From: CBDCEG01 sp965215775 | GTDB taxonomy: Bacteria; Pseudomonadota; Gammaproteobacteria; Cardiobacteriales; Ostreibacteriaceae | Length of the DNA stretch: 62,459 nt | NCBI GenBank assembly: GCA_965215775.1 | Contig: CBDCEG010000028.1 | Span: 1 to 62,459 of the forward strand | Direction of reading: 5' to 3' | Part shown: positions 17,257 to 26,582 of the stretch, one piece after another | Position numbering within the stretch: the stretch's first letter is position 1 | Layout of the letters: each line of letters starts with the position of its first letter | Notes under the pieces: model-generated | Told to the model about the DNA's origin: nothing | What the model saw: only the letters and a program-made list of their open reading frames with translations | Databases searched by the model: none | Made by a program: the position numbers and the translations under genes

Positions 17257-18909
17257 ATGGAAAATTCATCTAAATTTAATTTTAAAAAATACCGCCCGTT
17301 TGCATTTGCACCAAAAATGCAAACAAGAGATTGGGTAAATAACAAAATCACAGAAGCACCAAGCTGGTGTAGTGTAGATTTGCGTGATGGAAATCAATCT
17401 TTAATTGACCCAATGACAATCAAACAGAAGATTCAATTTTGGAAAATGTTAGTGAAAATTGGTTTTAAAGAAATTGAAACAGGTTTTCCATCAGCTTCAC
17501 AAACTGAGTTTGACTTTCATAGAAAGCTAATAGAGGAAAATTTAATTCCAGAAGATGTAACTATTCAAGTTTTGGTTCAAGCAAGAGAACATTTGATTGA
17601 GAAAACATTTGAAGCTTTGAAAGGCTGCAAAAAAGCAGTTGTTCATGTTTATAATTCAACTTCAAAAGTACAAAGAGAAAAAGTTTTTGAAAAAACTGAG
17701 CAAGAAATAACCAAAATTGCAGTCCAAGGAGCAAGGTTATTAAAAGATTACGCCAAAAAATATCCAGAAACAGAATGGATATTTCAGTATTCTCCTGAGA
17801 GTTTCTCACAAACTGAGCCTGATTTTGCAATCGCTGTAACTGAGGCAGTTTGCGGGGTTTGGTTAGAAAGTAAAAATCAAAAAATAATTGTGAATTTACC
17901 AGCAACTGTTGAAGCTTCAACACCTAATATCTTTGCTGATCAAGTTGAATATTTCTGTAAAAATATAAAAAACCGTAAAAATATAATAATAAGTATTCAT
18001 ACGCATAATGACAGAGGCACAGCTGTTGCTGCTTCTGAATTGGCATTGCTTGCTGGTGCCGATAGAATTGAAGGAACCTTATTTGGAAATGGTGAACGCA
18101 CAGGAAATACTGATTTAATAACTTTAGCAATGAACTTATACACACAAGGCATTGATCCTAAACTAGATTTGTCTGATATTGCAGAAATAAGTCAATGTGT
18201 TTCAAGCTGTAATAATATTGAAGTCCACCCTCGCCACCCTTATGTTGGAGATTTGGTTTTCACTGCATTTTCAGGTTCTCATCAAGATGCTATAAAAAAA
18301 TGTTTGGATAAACCTGCCGATGACTTTTGGGAAGTTGCTTATTTACCAATAAATCCAACCGATTTGGGTAGAACTTACCAAGATATTGTTAGAATAAATA
18401 GTCAATCTGGAAAAGGTGGCATTGCTTATATTTTACAACAAAACTATGGAGTTATTCTTCCAAAGTGGCTACAAATTGATTTTAGTAAAGTAGTGCAAAA
18501 ATTCTCAGAAAGCAAAGAAAAAGAACTTACAATTGAGGAAATTTGGACATTATTTGAAAATAAATATTTAACTGCTAGTTCTTTGTACTCACTTAAAAAA
18601 TTCAATCTTACCAAATTTGAAGATGGCGATAAAATTTTGGCTACAATTATTGATAAAGATAATAAAAGCACTGAAATTGAAGGAAGAGGAGCAGGAACTC
18701 TAACCTCATTTATTCGTGCGATGGAAAAGCATTTGGATAAAACAATCAGAGTTCTAAATTATACAGAACACTCTTTGTCATCAGGGACTAGAGCGCAAGC
18801 GATTGCTTATGTGCAAATCGAAGTTGATGGTAAATTACAAATTGGCGTAGCAAGAAACCAAGATACTGTAACTGCTATGCTTAAGGCCGCACTTTTTGCT
18901 ATCTATTGA
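17257..18909 (+). CDS. leuA: 2-isopropylmalate synthase, type 2
   Basis: First committed step of leucine synthesis (acetyl-CoA plus 2-ketoisovalerate). 550 residues, the longer LeuA type 2. Catalytic metal-binding segments are DLRDGNQSL near residue 47, SIHTHNDRGTAVA near 247 and GNGERTGNTDL, and the C-terminal regulatory domain (EGRGAGTLTSFIRAM) is present. The start follows GAGGAC. Divergent from an Lrp/AsnC regulator. Complete and apparently functional. Confidence 0.96.
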   Translation: MENSSKFNFKKYRPFAFAPKMQTRDWVNNKITEAPSWCSVDLRDGNQSLIDPMTIKQKIQFWKMLVKIGFKEIETGFPSASQTEFDFHRKLIEENLIPEDVTIQVLVQAREHLIEKTFEALKGCKKAVVHVYNSTSKVQREKVFEKTEQEITKIAVQGARLLKDYAKKYPETEWIFQYSPESFSQTEPDFAIAVTEAVCGVWLESKNQKIIVNLPATVEASTPNIFADQVEYFCKNIKNRKNIIISIHTHNDRGTAVAASELALLAGADRIEGTLFGNGERTGNTDLITLAMNLYTQGIDPKLDLSDIAEISQCVSSCNNIEVHPRHPYVGDLVFTAFSGSHQDAIKKCLDKPADDFWEVAYLPINPTDLGRTYQDIVRINSQSGKGGIAYILQQNYGVILPKWLQIDFSKVVQKFSESKEKELTIEEIWTLFENKYLTASSLYSLKKFNLTKFEDGDKILATIIDKDNKSTEIEGRGAGTLTSFIRAMEKHLDKTIRVLNYTEHSLSSGTRAQAIAYVQIEVDGKLQIGVARNQDTVTAMLKAALFAIY

Positions 18910-18967
18910 TTTATTGGGAATAACAACTAAACATTATGAAACCATATAAATAGGTAAAGCAATTAAT

Positions 18968-18990
18968 TAAGAGGGCGTAATTCCCTCTTA
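18968..18990 (+). terminator. Stem-loop after leuA
   Basis: Perfect 8-bp stem TAAGAGGG / CCCTCTTA with a 7-base loop, 59 bp after the leuA stop. No T run follows, so termination here is uncertain. Confidence 0.4.
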
Positions 18991-19044
18991 GATAATATAA
19001 ACGCTGCCATGAACCTCAAAATCTAAAGATTACTAAACACTTTA

Positions 19045-19188
19045 TTAACCACCAATATGACGGAGTGGAAATTTATTTAGTTGTTCTTTGGTTATTATTT
19101 TTTCCTTATACAGCCATTCAATTCCTGAAACTATTGCTTTAACATAACTCTCTTGACTTTTTTCATATTTAATACTATTTTTAACTTT
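19045..19188 (-). pseudogene. 3' fragment of an unknown gene, cut by IS30 copy 2
   Basis: An open minus-strand frame of 47 codons starts abruptly at the element end and reads KVKNSIKYEKSQESY, then VSGIEWLYKEKIITKEQLNK, to a normal TAA. It has no start. It does not join in frame with the gene fragment on the other side of the element, so it is probably the tail of a different gene. Between leuA and it (18910-19044) I see only the stem-loop. Confidence 0.6.
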
Positions 19189-20257
19189 CCTGGTTTCTAA
19201 ACCGAAGTGCAACTAAATTTTATTTTTAGGTTTTAATTTGGAACTAGTTATTTTTATTTTTATTAACTAAGATAATAACATTATGAAAAAATACACACAA
19301 TTAACCAGAACTGATATGACAAAAATTGAAACATTGCTTGATGAGAATTATAATCCTTGTGAAATAGCGATAAAGTTAGGCAAAAATAAGACTACAATAT
19401 ACCGCTGCATAAAAAATAATAAAAACGCAGAAACCTTTGTTGGTGAAGAGGCATGGGAGAAAGTTTCCAAGAGGAAATCTATTGCAAATAAGCATGTTAG
19501 GATATTACCTGATAGTATTTTAGAGAAATATATTTTGATAAAAATAGAGCAACATTGGTCGCCAGAACAAATTTCTGGAAAGTGGCGAGAGGAGGCGCAA
19601 GAATCGATTTGCCACGAGACTATTTATCAATTTGTTTATAAGTATCACCCAAAATTAGTTAAGATGTATTTCAGAAGAAAAGGTAAGAAATATCAACATA
19701 ATAGAAAGGAAAAATATCAAATAAAAGATCGTAGAATGATTGATGAAAGACCGCAAAATATTGAGCTTAGAAAAGAAGTTGGACACTGGGAAGGAGACAC
19801 AATTGTCGGTAAAAATCACCAAGGCGCGATAGTTACAAATGTTGAAAGAAAAAGTGGTAAATTAATTGCTTCCAAAGTGAAAAAATCAACTGCAAAAGCT
19901 ATTTTAGAAGCTACAGTTAAAGATTTCAAAGACTTACCAAATGAGTTACGAATAAGCATGACATACGATAATGGCAAAGAGTTTTCTTTACACCAAGAGA
20001 TTGAAAAACAAGTGAAAATGAATGTTTATTTTGCACACGCTTACTCACCTTGGGAAAGAGGAACTAATGAAAATACCAACGGTTTGCTCCGAGAATTTAT
20101 TCCCAAAGGCACTGATTTTAATAATGTTTCTGATGAAGAACTTGCTTATTTTGTGGAACTTATTAATAATAGACCACGAAAACGACTAGGATTTAAAACC
20201 CCAAATGAAGTCTTTCAAGCTGAACTTGAAAAGTTGCACTTGTAGGTAGAATCTAGC
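19189..20257 (+). mobile_element. IS30-family element, copy 2 (no target duplication)
   Basis: Same 1,069-bp element and ends as copy 1. The left flank ends CTTT and the right flank begins ATAT: no 3-bp duplication, unlike copies 1, 3 and 4. The element therefore probably sits at a recombination joint between two former insertions. Confidence 0.93.
19283..20245 (+). CDS. IS30-family transposase, copy 2
   Basis: Intact 320-residue DDE transposase with all catalytic motifs. It belongs to the copy 1 sublineage, differing only by LLDENY for LLEENY near the N-terminus. Confidence 0.97.
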   Translation: MKKYTQLTRTDMTKIETLLDENYNPCEIAIKLGKNKTTIYRCIKNNKNAETFVGEEAWEKVSKRKSIANKHVRILPDSILEKYILIKIEQHWSPEQISGKWREEAQESICHETIYQFVYKYHPKLVKMYFRRKGKKYQHNRKEKYQIKDRRMIDERPQNIELRKEVGHWEGDTIVGKNHQGAIVTNVERKSGKLIASKVKKSTAKAILEATVKDFKDLPNELRISMTYDNGKEFSLHQEIEKQVKMNVYFAHAYSPWERGTNENTNGLLREFIPKGTDFNNVSDEELAYFVELINNRPRKRLGFKTPNEVFQAELEKLHL

Positions 20258-20514
20258 ATATAACTATTAAGTTCTAATAAATACTCATTTTCTTTAACTA
20301 TTTCAGGAATAACAACTATTGTCTCACTTGGGTTATTAGGCTTTATTTTAAATACTAACAAATCTTTTTTTATTTTTTTTGTGTTTAAGCTAAGCTGTTT
20401 AATTATACTTTTAAATTGAACGGAGTTTTTTGAGAATACTTTTCCAGCAACTACGCTTTCCATTGTTATTATTAATAACGATGTGAAAAATAGAGTTTTA
20501 ATTATTTTATTCAT
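20258..20514 (-). pseudogene. 5' fragment of a secreted protein gene, cut by IS30 copy 2
   Basis: The N-terminal 85 codons remain: a signal peptide (MNKIIKTLFFTSLLIITMES, cleavage near VVAG) and a lysine-rich, helical mature start (SIIKQLSLNTKKIKKDLLVF). The frame then runs into the element and ends after LDSTYKCNFSSSA, which is element sequence. An AT-only leader with a 7-bp tandem repeat precedes the ATG. Family not recognised. Confidence 0.7.
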
Positions 20515-20526
20515 TTTAGTTTTTTA

Positions 20527-20554
20527 TTTTTTGTTTTTTGTTTTTTGTTTTTTG
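20527..20554 (-). repeat. 7-bp tandem repeat in a gene leader
   Basis: Four perfect copies of TTTTTTG (CAAAAAA on the coding strand), flanked by degenerate ones, lie 13-40 bp upstream of the ATG at 20514. It occupies the place of the ribosome site/promoter, so copy-number change could alter expression. Confidence 0.85.
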
Positions 20555-20592
20555 TTTTTATGCAATTAGTAGCAATTTGCTTTTTTACACTC

Positions 20593-21930
20593 TTATTTAA
20601 GTTCTAACAAAGCCATAGATTCAACATGGGCGGTGTGTGAGAACATATCAATTGCACCAACTTTTATAAGTTTATAGCCATATTTATTTATAAGTTCGTT
20701 AATATCTCTAGCTAAAGTTGCTGGATGGCAGGAAATATAAAGTATTTTTTCAGGTCTAATATCTTTACCAATCAAAGGCATAATTTCAAACGCACCACTA
20801 CGAGGTGGGTCAATTAGAACTTTATTGTATTTTTGTGATCTCCAAGCCATTAAGCTAGTATCTTTTGTGAGGTCAACCTTATGATATTTAACATTTTCTA
20901 TATTGTTATTTTGGGCATTTTTTGTAGCCCAGTCAACCAAAGACTTATCGCCTTCAATTCCAACAACAGATTTTACACATTGAGCCATTGGTAAAGAAAA
21001 ATTCCCAAGCCCACAAAATAAATCTAAAACTTCATCTTCTTCTTGTAAATCAAGCCAATTTATTGCTTGTTCAATCATTCTTTTATTAACTTTAAAATTT
21101 ACTTGAGTAAAATGATAAGGCATAAAGTCCATTACAATTTTGCTTTTTTTACCTTCTATAAAATAAGTGATTATCTTATTATGATTAAGTCCTTTAACTG
21201 TTGTTTCGTTACCAGATTGTAAATAAATATTTGCATTATTATCTTTACCAAATTTATCAAAAAGCTCCAAATCATTTTCAGTCAATTCATCTAAGTGCCT
21301 GAAATTCAACGCCAAACAAGTATCACCCAAAGCAACTTCTACTTGAGGAATTCTATCAGGTGTTGAAAGCTGCCCAACTAATTCTGAAATAGGCATAATT
21401 AAATCAGAAATTTCCTTGGCAAGCACTTTACAGCTTGTCATTTCAACAATGTATGGTGCGTATCTTTCACGAAATCCAACTAAAACTCTACCCTTTTTTT
21501 CTACATGTTTAATTCCTAATCTTGCTTTTCTTCTATAACCAAAATTTTCTTCACTTATTGCAGGCTCTGGGTTTTCTACTTCTACACCAGCTTGTTTTTT
21601 TATATTATTTAATATCTGTTTTTGCTTGAATTCTATTTGTTTTTCAGCTCTCAAATGTTGCAAAGCACAACCACCACAACTATTAAAAAACTCACATTCT
21701 GGAACAACTCTATCAGGACTTGCTTTTAATATTTCAACCACTTGCCCTTGGAGGAATTGTTTTTTCTTAGATTTATATTCAAAACTTACAGTTTCCCCTG
21801 GTAAAGCTCCGCCAATCATAACTGCCTTATCATCAACTTTTGCAAGCCCTCGCCCATCAGTTAATAATTCGGTAACTTCTGCTTGAAAAATTCCTTGTGG
21901 AAGCCTTGGTTTTCTTGTTCTTCTTGCCAT
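20593..21930 (-). CDS. rlmD: 23S rRNA (uracil1939-C5)-methyltransferase RlmD
   Basis: Radical-free SAM methyltransferase with an N-terminal TRAM domain (VTELLTDGRGLAKVDDKAV) and an iron-sulfur cysteine set (CEFFNSCGGCALQHL near 78-92). SAM-binding DLFCGLGNFSLPMA, DPPRSG and the catalytic SCHPATLARD cysteine motif are present. 445 residues, near E. coli RlmD (433). The last codons of this gene are also found as a 32-bp copy at 40167-40198. Confidence 0.94.
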   Translation of the reverse strand: MARRTRKPRLPQGIFQAEVTELLTDGRGLAKVDDKAVMIGGALPGETVSFEYKSKKKQFLQGQVVEILKASPDRVVPECEFFNSCGGCALQHLRAEKQIEFKQKQILNNIKKQAGVEVENPEPAISEENFGYRRKARLGIKHVEKKGRVLVGFRERYAPYIVEMTSCKVLAKEISDLIMPISELVGQLSTPDRIPQVEVALGDTCLALNFRHLDELTENDLELFDKFGKDNNANIYLQSGNETTVKGLNHNKIITYFIEGKKSKIVMDFMPYHFTQVNFKVNKRMIEQAINWLDLQEEDEVLDLFCGLGNFSLPMAQCVKSVVGIEGDKSLVDWATKNAQNNNIENVKYHKVDLTKDTSLMAWRSQKYNKVLIDPPRSGAFEIMPLIGKDIRPEKILYISCHPATLARDINELINKYGYKLIKVGAIDMFSHTAHVESMALLELK

Positions 21931-21959
21931 AATTTAATTCTCTTTAGTTAAAATGTTAT

Positions 21960-22616
21960 TTAGTTTTTTGGAAATACTGTATTTGGTATATTTAAGCCAT
22001 TTTTGTTATAGCTTTTATTATATTTTTCATTATATTGCTTTAGAAATATATCTCTAAAATTATCTGTAAATATATGTTTATCTTCAATTGCTCTTGTGAA
22101 ATGGCGGAAGTTTCTTAATCTTTTTTTGTGGTTAAATTTAAACTTATGAAACCTAACATCAGCCACATCAATTAACAAAATATCATCTTGTTTATTAAGA
22201 AGAATATTACCAAGATGACAACTTCTAAACATTATCCCTTTTTTATGTAATTCAAACATAAAATTTGCCAATTTAATAATAGTTTTATTATTAATATTTG
22301 TTATATCTCTAATTGCTATCCCTTCTAATAAAGGATAAACAACTACTGATGCTTTTACTTTTTTATCAAAATAAACACTTAAAATATTTGGTGCTAAAAT
22401 TCCTTTTTTATTTAACTTTATACAATTTTTGGCAAATAATTTTGCCTTTGGTCGTAAGTATCCTCTAATTGGGTGGCGAGTATTATAGAAAAATTTAAAT
22501 ATTTTCCCTTCAAATAACAAAACCTTAGCACCTCGAGCATCTTGTTCTAATATTTTAGCTTTTTTTTCAAGTAACTCTGATAGTTTAAGGTTTTTCATTT
22601 CTAAGTTTTTTATCAA
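21960..22616 (-). CDS. Small kinase-fold protein (LPS-kinase / InaA-like)
   Basis: 218 residues. HKKGIMFRSCHLGNILL and LLIDVADVRF resemble the catalytic-loop HxxNxL and metal-binding D segments of the protein-kinase-like superfamily members that phosphorylate lipopolysaccharide core sugars. An invariant-lysine candidate is in LFEGKIFKFFY. The catalytic aspartate position reads CHLGN instead of HxDxxxxN, so it may be atypical. Start could be the internal MKNLKL. It sits between rlmD and aroC on the same strand. Confidence 0.6.
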   Translation of the reverse strand: MIKNLEMKNLKLSELLEKKAKILEQDARGAKVLLFEGKIFKFFYNTRHPIRGYLRPKAKLFAKNCIKLNKKGILAPNILSVYFDKKVKASVVVYPLLEGIAIRDITNINNKTIIKLANFMFELHKKGIMFRSCHLGNILLNKQDDILLIDVADVRFHKFKFNHKKRLRNFRHFTRAIEDKHIFTDNFRDIFLKQYNEKYNKSYNKNGLNIPNTVFPKN

Positions 22617-22683
22617 AAATCAATTGTAATATCTAATGCTTCAGTTTTATTTTCTTGATTTTTTTAATATATTTGAATTTTTA

Positions 22684-23751
22684 TTATAAAGAAACAGCTT
22701 TATGCCTAAATAAATGATCCACCAAAGTTAAAGCAAGCATTGCTTCAACAATAGGAACAGCACGGATTCCAACGCAAGGATCGTGCCTTCCTTTGGTTAT
22801 CAAATCCACTTCTTTGCCTTGTTTATCAATTGTTTTCCCAGAGATTAAAATTGATGATGTTGGTTTAAAAGCAACAGATGCCCTTATAGTTTGACCGCTA
22901 GAAATTCCACCTAGAATTCCACCTGAATGATTACTTTGAAAACCATCTTTACGGATTTCATCTCTATGCTCATCACCTTTTTGAGAAACAACAGCAAAGC
23001 CATCGCCAATAGAAACAGCTTTGCTCGCATTAATACTCATCAAAGCTTTTGCAATATCAGCATCTAATCTATCAAAAACAGGTTCTCCCAATCCAGCTGG
23101 AATATTAGTTGCTTGCACTTCTAACAAAGCACCAACTGAGTTACCAGACTTTCTTATTTTAGTTAAGTATTCTTCAAATTCATCAATTTTTGTTAAATCG
23201 GCACAAAAAAATGAATTAGAATTTATAACAGAATAATCAATTGGTAGCGTTGCAGGAGCTTTGATTTCGCCAATTTGTGAAACCCAAGAAACTATTTCAA
23301 TATTATTGGTTATTTTTAGAATTTTCTTTGCAATTCCACCAGCAGCAACCCGCATTGCCGTTTCTCTAGCAGAAGAACGCCCACCACCACGATAATCTCT
23401 AAAACCATATTTTTTATCATAAGTATAATCCGCATGCCCTGGTCTATATTGGTTTTTGATTTCCCCATAATCTTTGGAGCGTTGGTCTTTGTTCATTATC
23501 ATCAAACCTATTGGTGTTCCTGTGGTTTTACCTTCAAAAACACCAGACATTATTTTCACAATATCATCTTCTCCTCGCTGAGTTACAAATTTACTTGTTC
23601 CAGGTTTTCGTCTATCTAAATCTGGCTGCAAATCACTTTCGGATAACTCAATTCCTGCTGGGCAACCATCAATTATCGCACCCAGCCCTACTCCGTGGCT
23701 TTCACCAAAAGTTGTAACCTTAAAAATTTGTCCAATCGTATTTCCAGCCAT
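22684..23751 (-). CDS. aroC: Chorismate synthase
   Basis: Last shikimate-pathway step, FMN-dependent loss of phosphate from EPSP. Signatures are GESHGVGLGAIIDGCPAG at the N-terminus, YRGGGRSSARETAMRVAAG in the middle and SNHSGGILGGISSGQ. 355 residues (E. coli 361). Complete. Confidence 0.97.
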   Translation of the reverse strand: MAGNTIGQIFKVTTFGESHGVGLGAIIDGCPAGIELSESDLQPDLDRRKPGTSKFVTQRGEDDIVKIMSGVFEGKTTGTPIGLMIMNKDQRSKDYGEIKNQYRPGHADYTYDKKYGFRDYRGGGRSSARETAMRVAAGGIAKKILKITNNIEIVSWVSQIGEIKAPATLPIDYSVINSNSFFCADLTKIDEFEEYLTKIRKSGNSVGALLEVQATNIPAGLGEPVFDRLDADIAKALMSINASKAVSIGDGFAVVSQKGDEHRDEIRKDGFQSNHSGGILGGISSGQTIRASVAFKPTSSILISGKTIDKQGKEVDLITKGRHDPCVGIRAVPIVEAMLALTLVDHLFRHKAVSL

Positions 23752-23788
23752 ATTAACCTGCTAATTTTTTGTATGTTTTTTTGCTTTT

Positions 23789-24334
23789 TTATGTATTTAA
23801 AGATAATTCTATTCTTGAAAAAATATCTTCAACCGTTCCCATTCCATCAATTGGAGATAATTTGTTTTGTTGTTGGTAATAGTTTATTAATGGTTTTGTT
23901 TGACTTTCAAAAATATTCACACGGTTACGAATTGTTTCTTCATTATCATCAGCACGCCCTCTTCCAAGCATTCTTTTTACTAGCTCATCATTATCCACTT
24001 TTAATTGTAAAACCTTACTAATTTCACTACTATTTTCACTAAGCAACTTATCCAAACCCTCTGCTTGTGCGATAGTTCTTGGAAACCCATCAAATAAAAG
24101 CCCTTTATCAGCTTGCTTTGTTTTATTGGCAACCATTCCCAAAACAATTTCATCAGAAACCAGCTCTCCTTTATCCATAACAACTTTTGCTTTTAATCCT
24201 AATTCTGTTTTTTGACTAATCTCTTCACGAAGCATATCGCCTGTTGAAAGATGTTGTAATGAAAATTTTTGAATGATTTTTTCTGATTGAGTTCCTTTTC
24301 CAGATCCAGGTCCACCTAAAATAATAATATGCAT
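23789..24334 (-). CDS. adk: Adenylate kinase, short form
   Basis: Interconverts AMP, ADP and ATP. P-loop GGPGSGKGT at residues 7-15, AMP-binding STGDMLR and FDGFPRT. At 181 residues it is the short type without the long LID domain (E. coli 214); the LID position reads RGRADDNEETIRNR. 37 bp upstream of aroC on the same strand. Confidence 0.95.
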   Translation of the reverse strand: MHIIILGGPGSGKGTQSEKIIQKFSLQHLSTGDMLREEISQKTELGLKAKVVMDKGELVSDEIVLGMVANKTKQADKGLLFDGFPRTIAQAEGLDKLLSENSSEISKVLQLKVDNDELVKRMLGRGRADDNEETIRNRVNIFESQTKPLINYYQQQNKLSPIDGMGTVEDIFSRIELSLNT

Positions 24335-24461
24335 AAATTCCTCTTGGTTTTTGTTATAAAGTTTGTTCTAAAATATATTATAATATATACAGCAAATATA
24401 ATATATTTGAACAATAAATTATAACTTAATTTTCAGCCAAAAAGATAAATTAAAAGATGAA

Positions 24462-24503
24462 AAAAAAGGTAAGTTGAATATTTACTATCAACTTACCTTT
24501 TTT
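24462..24503 (-). terminator. Strong hairpin, probable terminator of the Rpn-type gene
   Basis: Perfect 16-bp stem (AAAAAAGGTAAGTTGA and its complement) with a 10-base loop and a T run in both directions. On the minus strand it lies about 70 bp beyond the original stop of the Rpn-type gene, from which IS30 copy 3 now separates it. It also faces away from adk. Other sequence in 24335-24571 is AT-rich without a gene. Confidence 0.75.
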
Positions 24504-24521
24504 AAGATTTTTTTAATACGC

Positions 24522-24542
24522 TGTAATGGTTCAGTTTTATGG
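24522..24542 (+). repeat. Solo end of the IS3-family element
   Basis: TGTAATGGTTCAGTTTTATG matches the termini of the IS3 element at 40199-41463 (left end TGAAGTGGTTCAGTTTTATGG; right end complement begins TGTAATGG). No transposase lies nearby, so it is a remnant or a chance capture of one terminal repeat. Confidence 0.6.
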
Positions 24543-24571
24543 TGGTTTTATTATTCATTTTTTACTAGTTT

Positions 24572-25640
24572 CCTGGTTTCTAAATCGAAGTGCAACTAAA
24601 TTTTATTTTCTGGTTTTGATTTGGAACTAGTTGTTTTTATTTTTATTAACTAAGATAATAACATTATGAAAAAATACACACAATTAACCAGAACTGATAT
24701 GACAAAAATTGAAACATTGCTTGAGGAGAATTATAATCCTTGTGAAATAGCGATAAAGTTAGGCAAAAATAAGACTACAATATACCGCTGCATAAAAAAT
24801 AATAAAAACGCAGAAACCTTTATTGGTGAAGAGGCGTGGGAGAAAGTTTCCAAGAGGAAATCTATTGCAAATAAGCATGTTAGGATATTACCTGATAGTA
24901 TTTTAGAGAAATATATTTTGATAAAAATAGAGCAACATTGGTCGCCAGAACAAATTTCTGGAAAGTGGCAAGAGGAGGCGCAAGAATCGATTTGCCACGA
25001 GACTATTTATCAATTTGTTTATAAGTATCACCCAAAATTAGTTAAGATGTATTTTAGAAGAAAAGGTAAGAAATATCAACATGATAGAAAAGAAAAATAT
25101 CAAATAAAAGATCGTAGAATGATTGATGAAAGACCGCAAAATATTGAGCTTAGAAAAGAAGTTGGACACTGGGAAGGAGACACAATTGTCGGTAAAAATC
25201 ACCAAGGCGCGATAGTTACAAATGTTGAAAGAAAAAGTGGTAAATTAATAGCTTCCAAAGTGAAAAAATCAACCGCAAAAGCTATTTTAGAAGCTACAGT
25301 TAAAGATTTCAAGGACTTACCAAATGAGTTACGAATAAGCATGACATACGATAATGGCAAAGAGTTTTCTTTACACCAAGAGATTGAAAAACAAGTAAAA
25401 ATGAATGTTTATTTTGCACACGCTTACTCACCTTGGGAAAGAGGAACTAATGAAAATACCAACGGTTTGCTCCGAGAATTTATCCCCAAAGGCACTGATT
25501 TTAATAATGTTTCTGATGAAGACCTTGCTTATTTTGTAGAACTTATTAATAATAGACCACGAAAACGACTAGGATTTAAAACCCCAAATGAAGTCTTTCA
25601 AGCTGAACTTGAAAAGTTGCACTTGTAGGTAGAATCTAGC
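24572..25640 (+). mobile_element. IS30-family element, copy 3
   Basis: 1,069 bp, same ends. Target duplication TTT at 24569-24571 and 25641-25643. Inserted antisense into the last codons of the Rpn-type gene, to which it supplies a new final residue and stop. Confidence 0.95.
24666..25628 (+). CDS. IS30-family transposase, copy 3
   Basis: Intact 320-residue DDE transposase of the second sublineage (YQHDRKEK, EDLAYF). Private differences are FIGEEAW and KWQEEA. Confidence 0.97.
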   Translation: MKKYTQLTRTDMTKIETLLEENYNPCEIAIKLGKNKTTIYRCIKNNKNAETFIGEEAWEKVSKRKSIANKHVRILPDSILEKYILIKIEQHWSPEQISGKWQEEAQESICHETIYQFVYKYHPKLVKMYFRRKGKKYQHDRKEKYQIKDRRMIDERPQNIELRKEVGHWEGDTIVGKNHQGAIVTNVERKSGKLIASKVKKSTAKAILEATVKDFKDLPNELRISMTYDNGKEFSLHQEIEKQVKMNVYFAHAYSPWERGTNENTNGLLREFIPKGTDFNNVSDEDLAYFVELINNRPRKRLGFKTPNEVFQAELEKLHL

Positions 25641-26502
25641 TTTTAAGTGATTTTATTTCCTTTAAACTTAAACCAGTTATTAGAGAAATTGTTTTATCAT
25701 CAAGCCCTTGAGTGATTGAGTTTTTTGCTAATTCTATATTTCTTTTTTTTATTCCTTTTTCTATTCCTTTTTCTATTCCCTTATTAAATGCTTTATTTTT
25801 GGCAGTTTTTAGGACGCCTCGTTCATCAGCTTGTTTTTTAGCAATATAATCATAAACATCCATTTCCTTTTTATCCCAGCTAAATCTATTTACAGTTTCA
25901 AAAGCGGTTTTTATTTCAGGAATATTCTCAAACTCTTTTGGCATAAGGTCAAAGTCGGCGGCATTATTTATAAAATAAATCCATTTTTTAATAATCGTAT
26001 CACAGTCTTTTAATTTGGTTTTGAATTTCTTTAATTCAACAAATGTAAACTCAAAATCTTTTAAATCTTGGATTCCAGTTTCTTGATTAATAATCAAATG
26101 TCTGGAAATAAATTCTTTGCCCTCAAAAATATTAAAATCAACCAAAGCAATATAATAAACTTTGTTTAATTTATCAAAATCAACAGCTTTACCTACTTGA
26201 GAAATATAGGCTTTTGAAGTGTAATAAATACTTCTTTTGGCAAAATTACCTGAATTTTTCTTTTGCATTTCAACAATAAACTTTTCGCCCTTTTCATTAG
26301 TGGCTTTTATATCTAAAATAGTCTCTTTTAATTCTTTAATATCAGGCAGTTGGTAAGGTGTGCCAATTATAACTTTAGCAATTTTCTCTTCTCCTTTAAA
26401 GTCTAAAACTGAATTTAAAAAAGAAATTAAAACCTCTTTTTGGTTTTCATTTCCAAATACTTTTTTGAAAGCTATATCATTTTTAGGATCTGCAAATTTC
26501 AT
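25636..26502 (-). CDS. Rpn/PD-(D/E)XK-type nuclease family protein (transposase_31-like)
   Basis: Begins MKFADPKNDIAFKKVFG, the typical opening of this family, related to recombination-promoting nucleases. The nuclease core reads ETILDIKATNEKGEKFIVEMQ (D-xK-ExQ pattern near residues 60-80). A repeated KGIEKGIEKGIKK motif and a short helical end (LDDKTISLITGLSLKEIKSLK) follow. IS30 copy 3 has replaced the original end: without it the frame reads on for five more residues (LVKNE) to TAA. Nearly full length, so possibly still active. Confidence 0.85.
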   Translation of the reverse strand: MKFADPKNDIAFKKVFGNENQKEVLISFLNSVLDFKGEEKIAKVIIGTPYQLPDIKELKETILDIKATNEKGEKFIVEMQKKNSGNFAKRSIYYTSKAYISQVGKAVDFDKLNKVYYIALVDFNIFEGKEFISRHLIINQETGIQDLKDFEFTFVELKKFKTKLKDCDTIIKKWIYFINNAADFDLMPKEFENIPEIKTAFETVNRFSWDKKEMDVYDYIAKKQADERGVLKTAKNKAFNKGIEKGIEKGIKKRNIELAKNSITQGLDDKTISLITGLSLKEIKSLKS

Positions 26503-26582
26503 CTTATTTTTTGTTATGTTTAAATATTTATTATAGCTTAGTTTGTTGGGTTTTGTGAAATTTCAGGATATGTGAGATTTGG

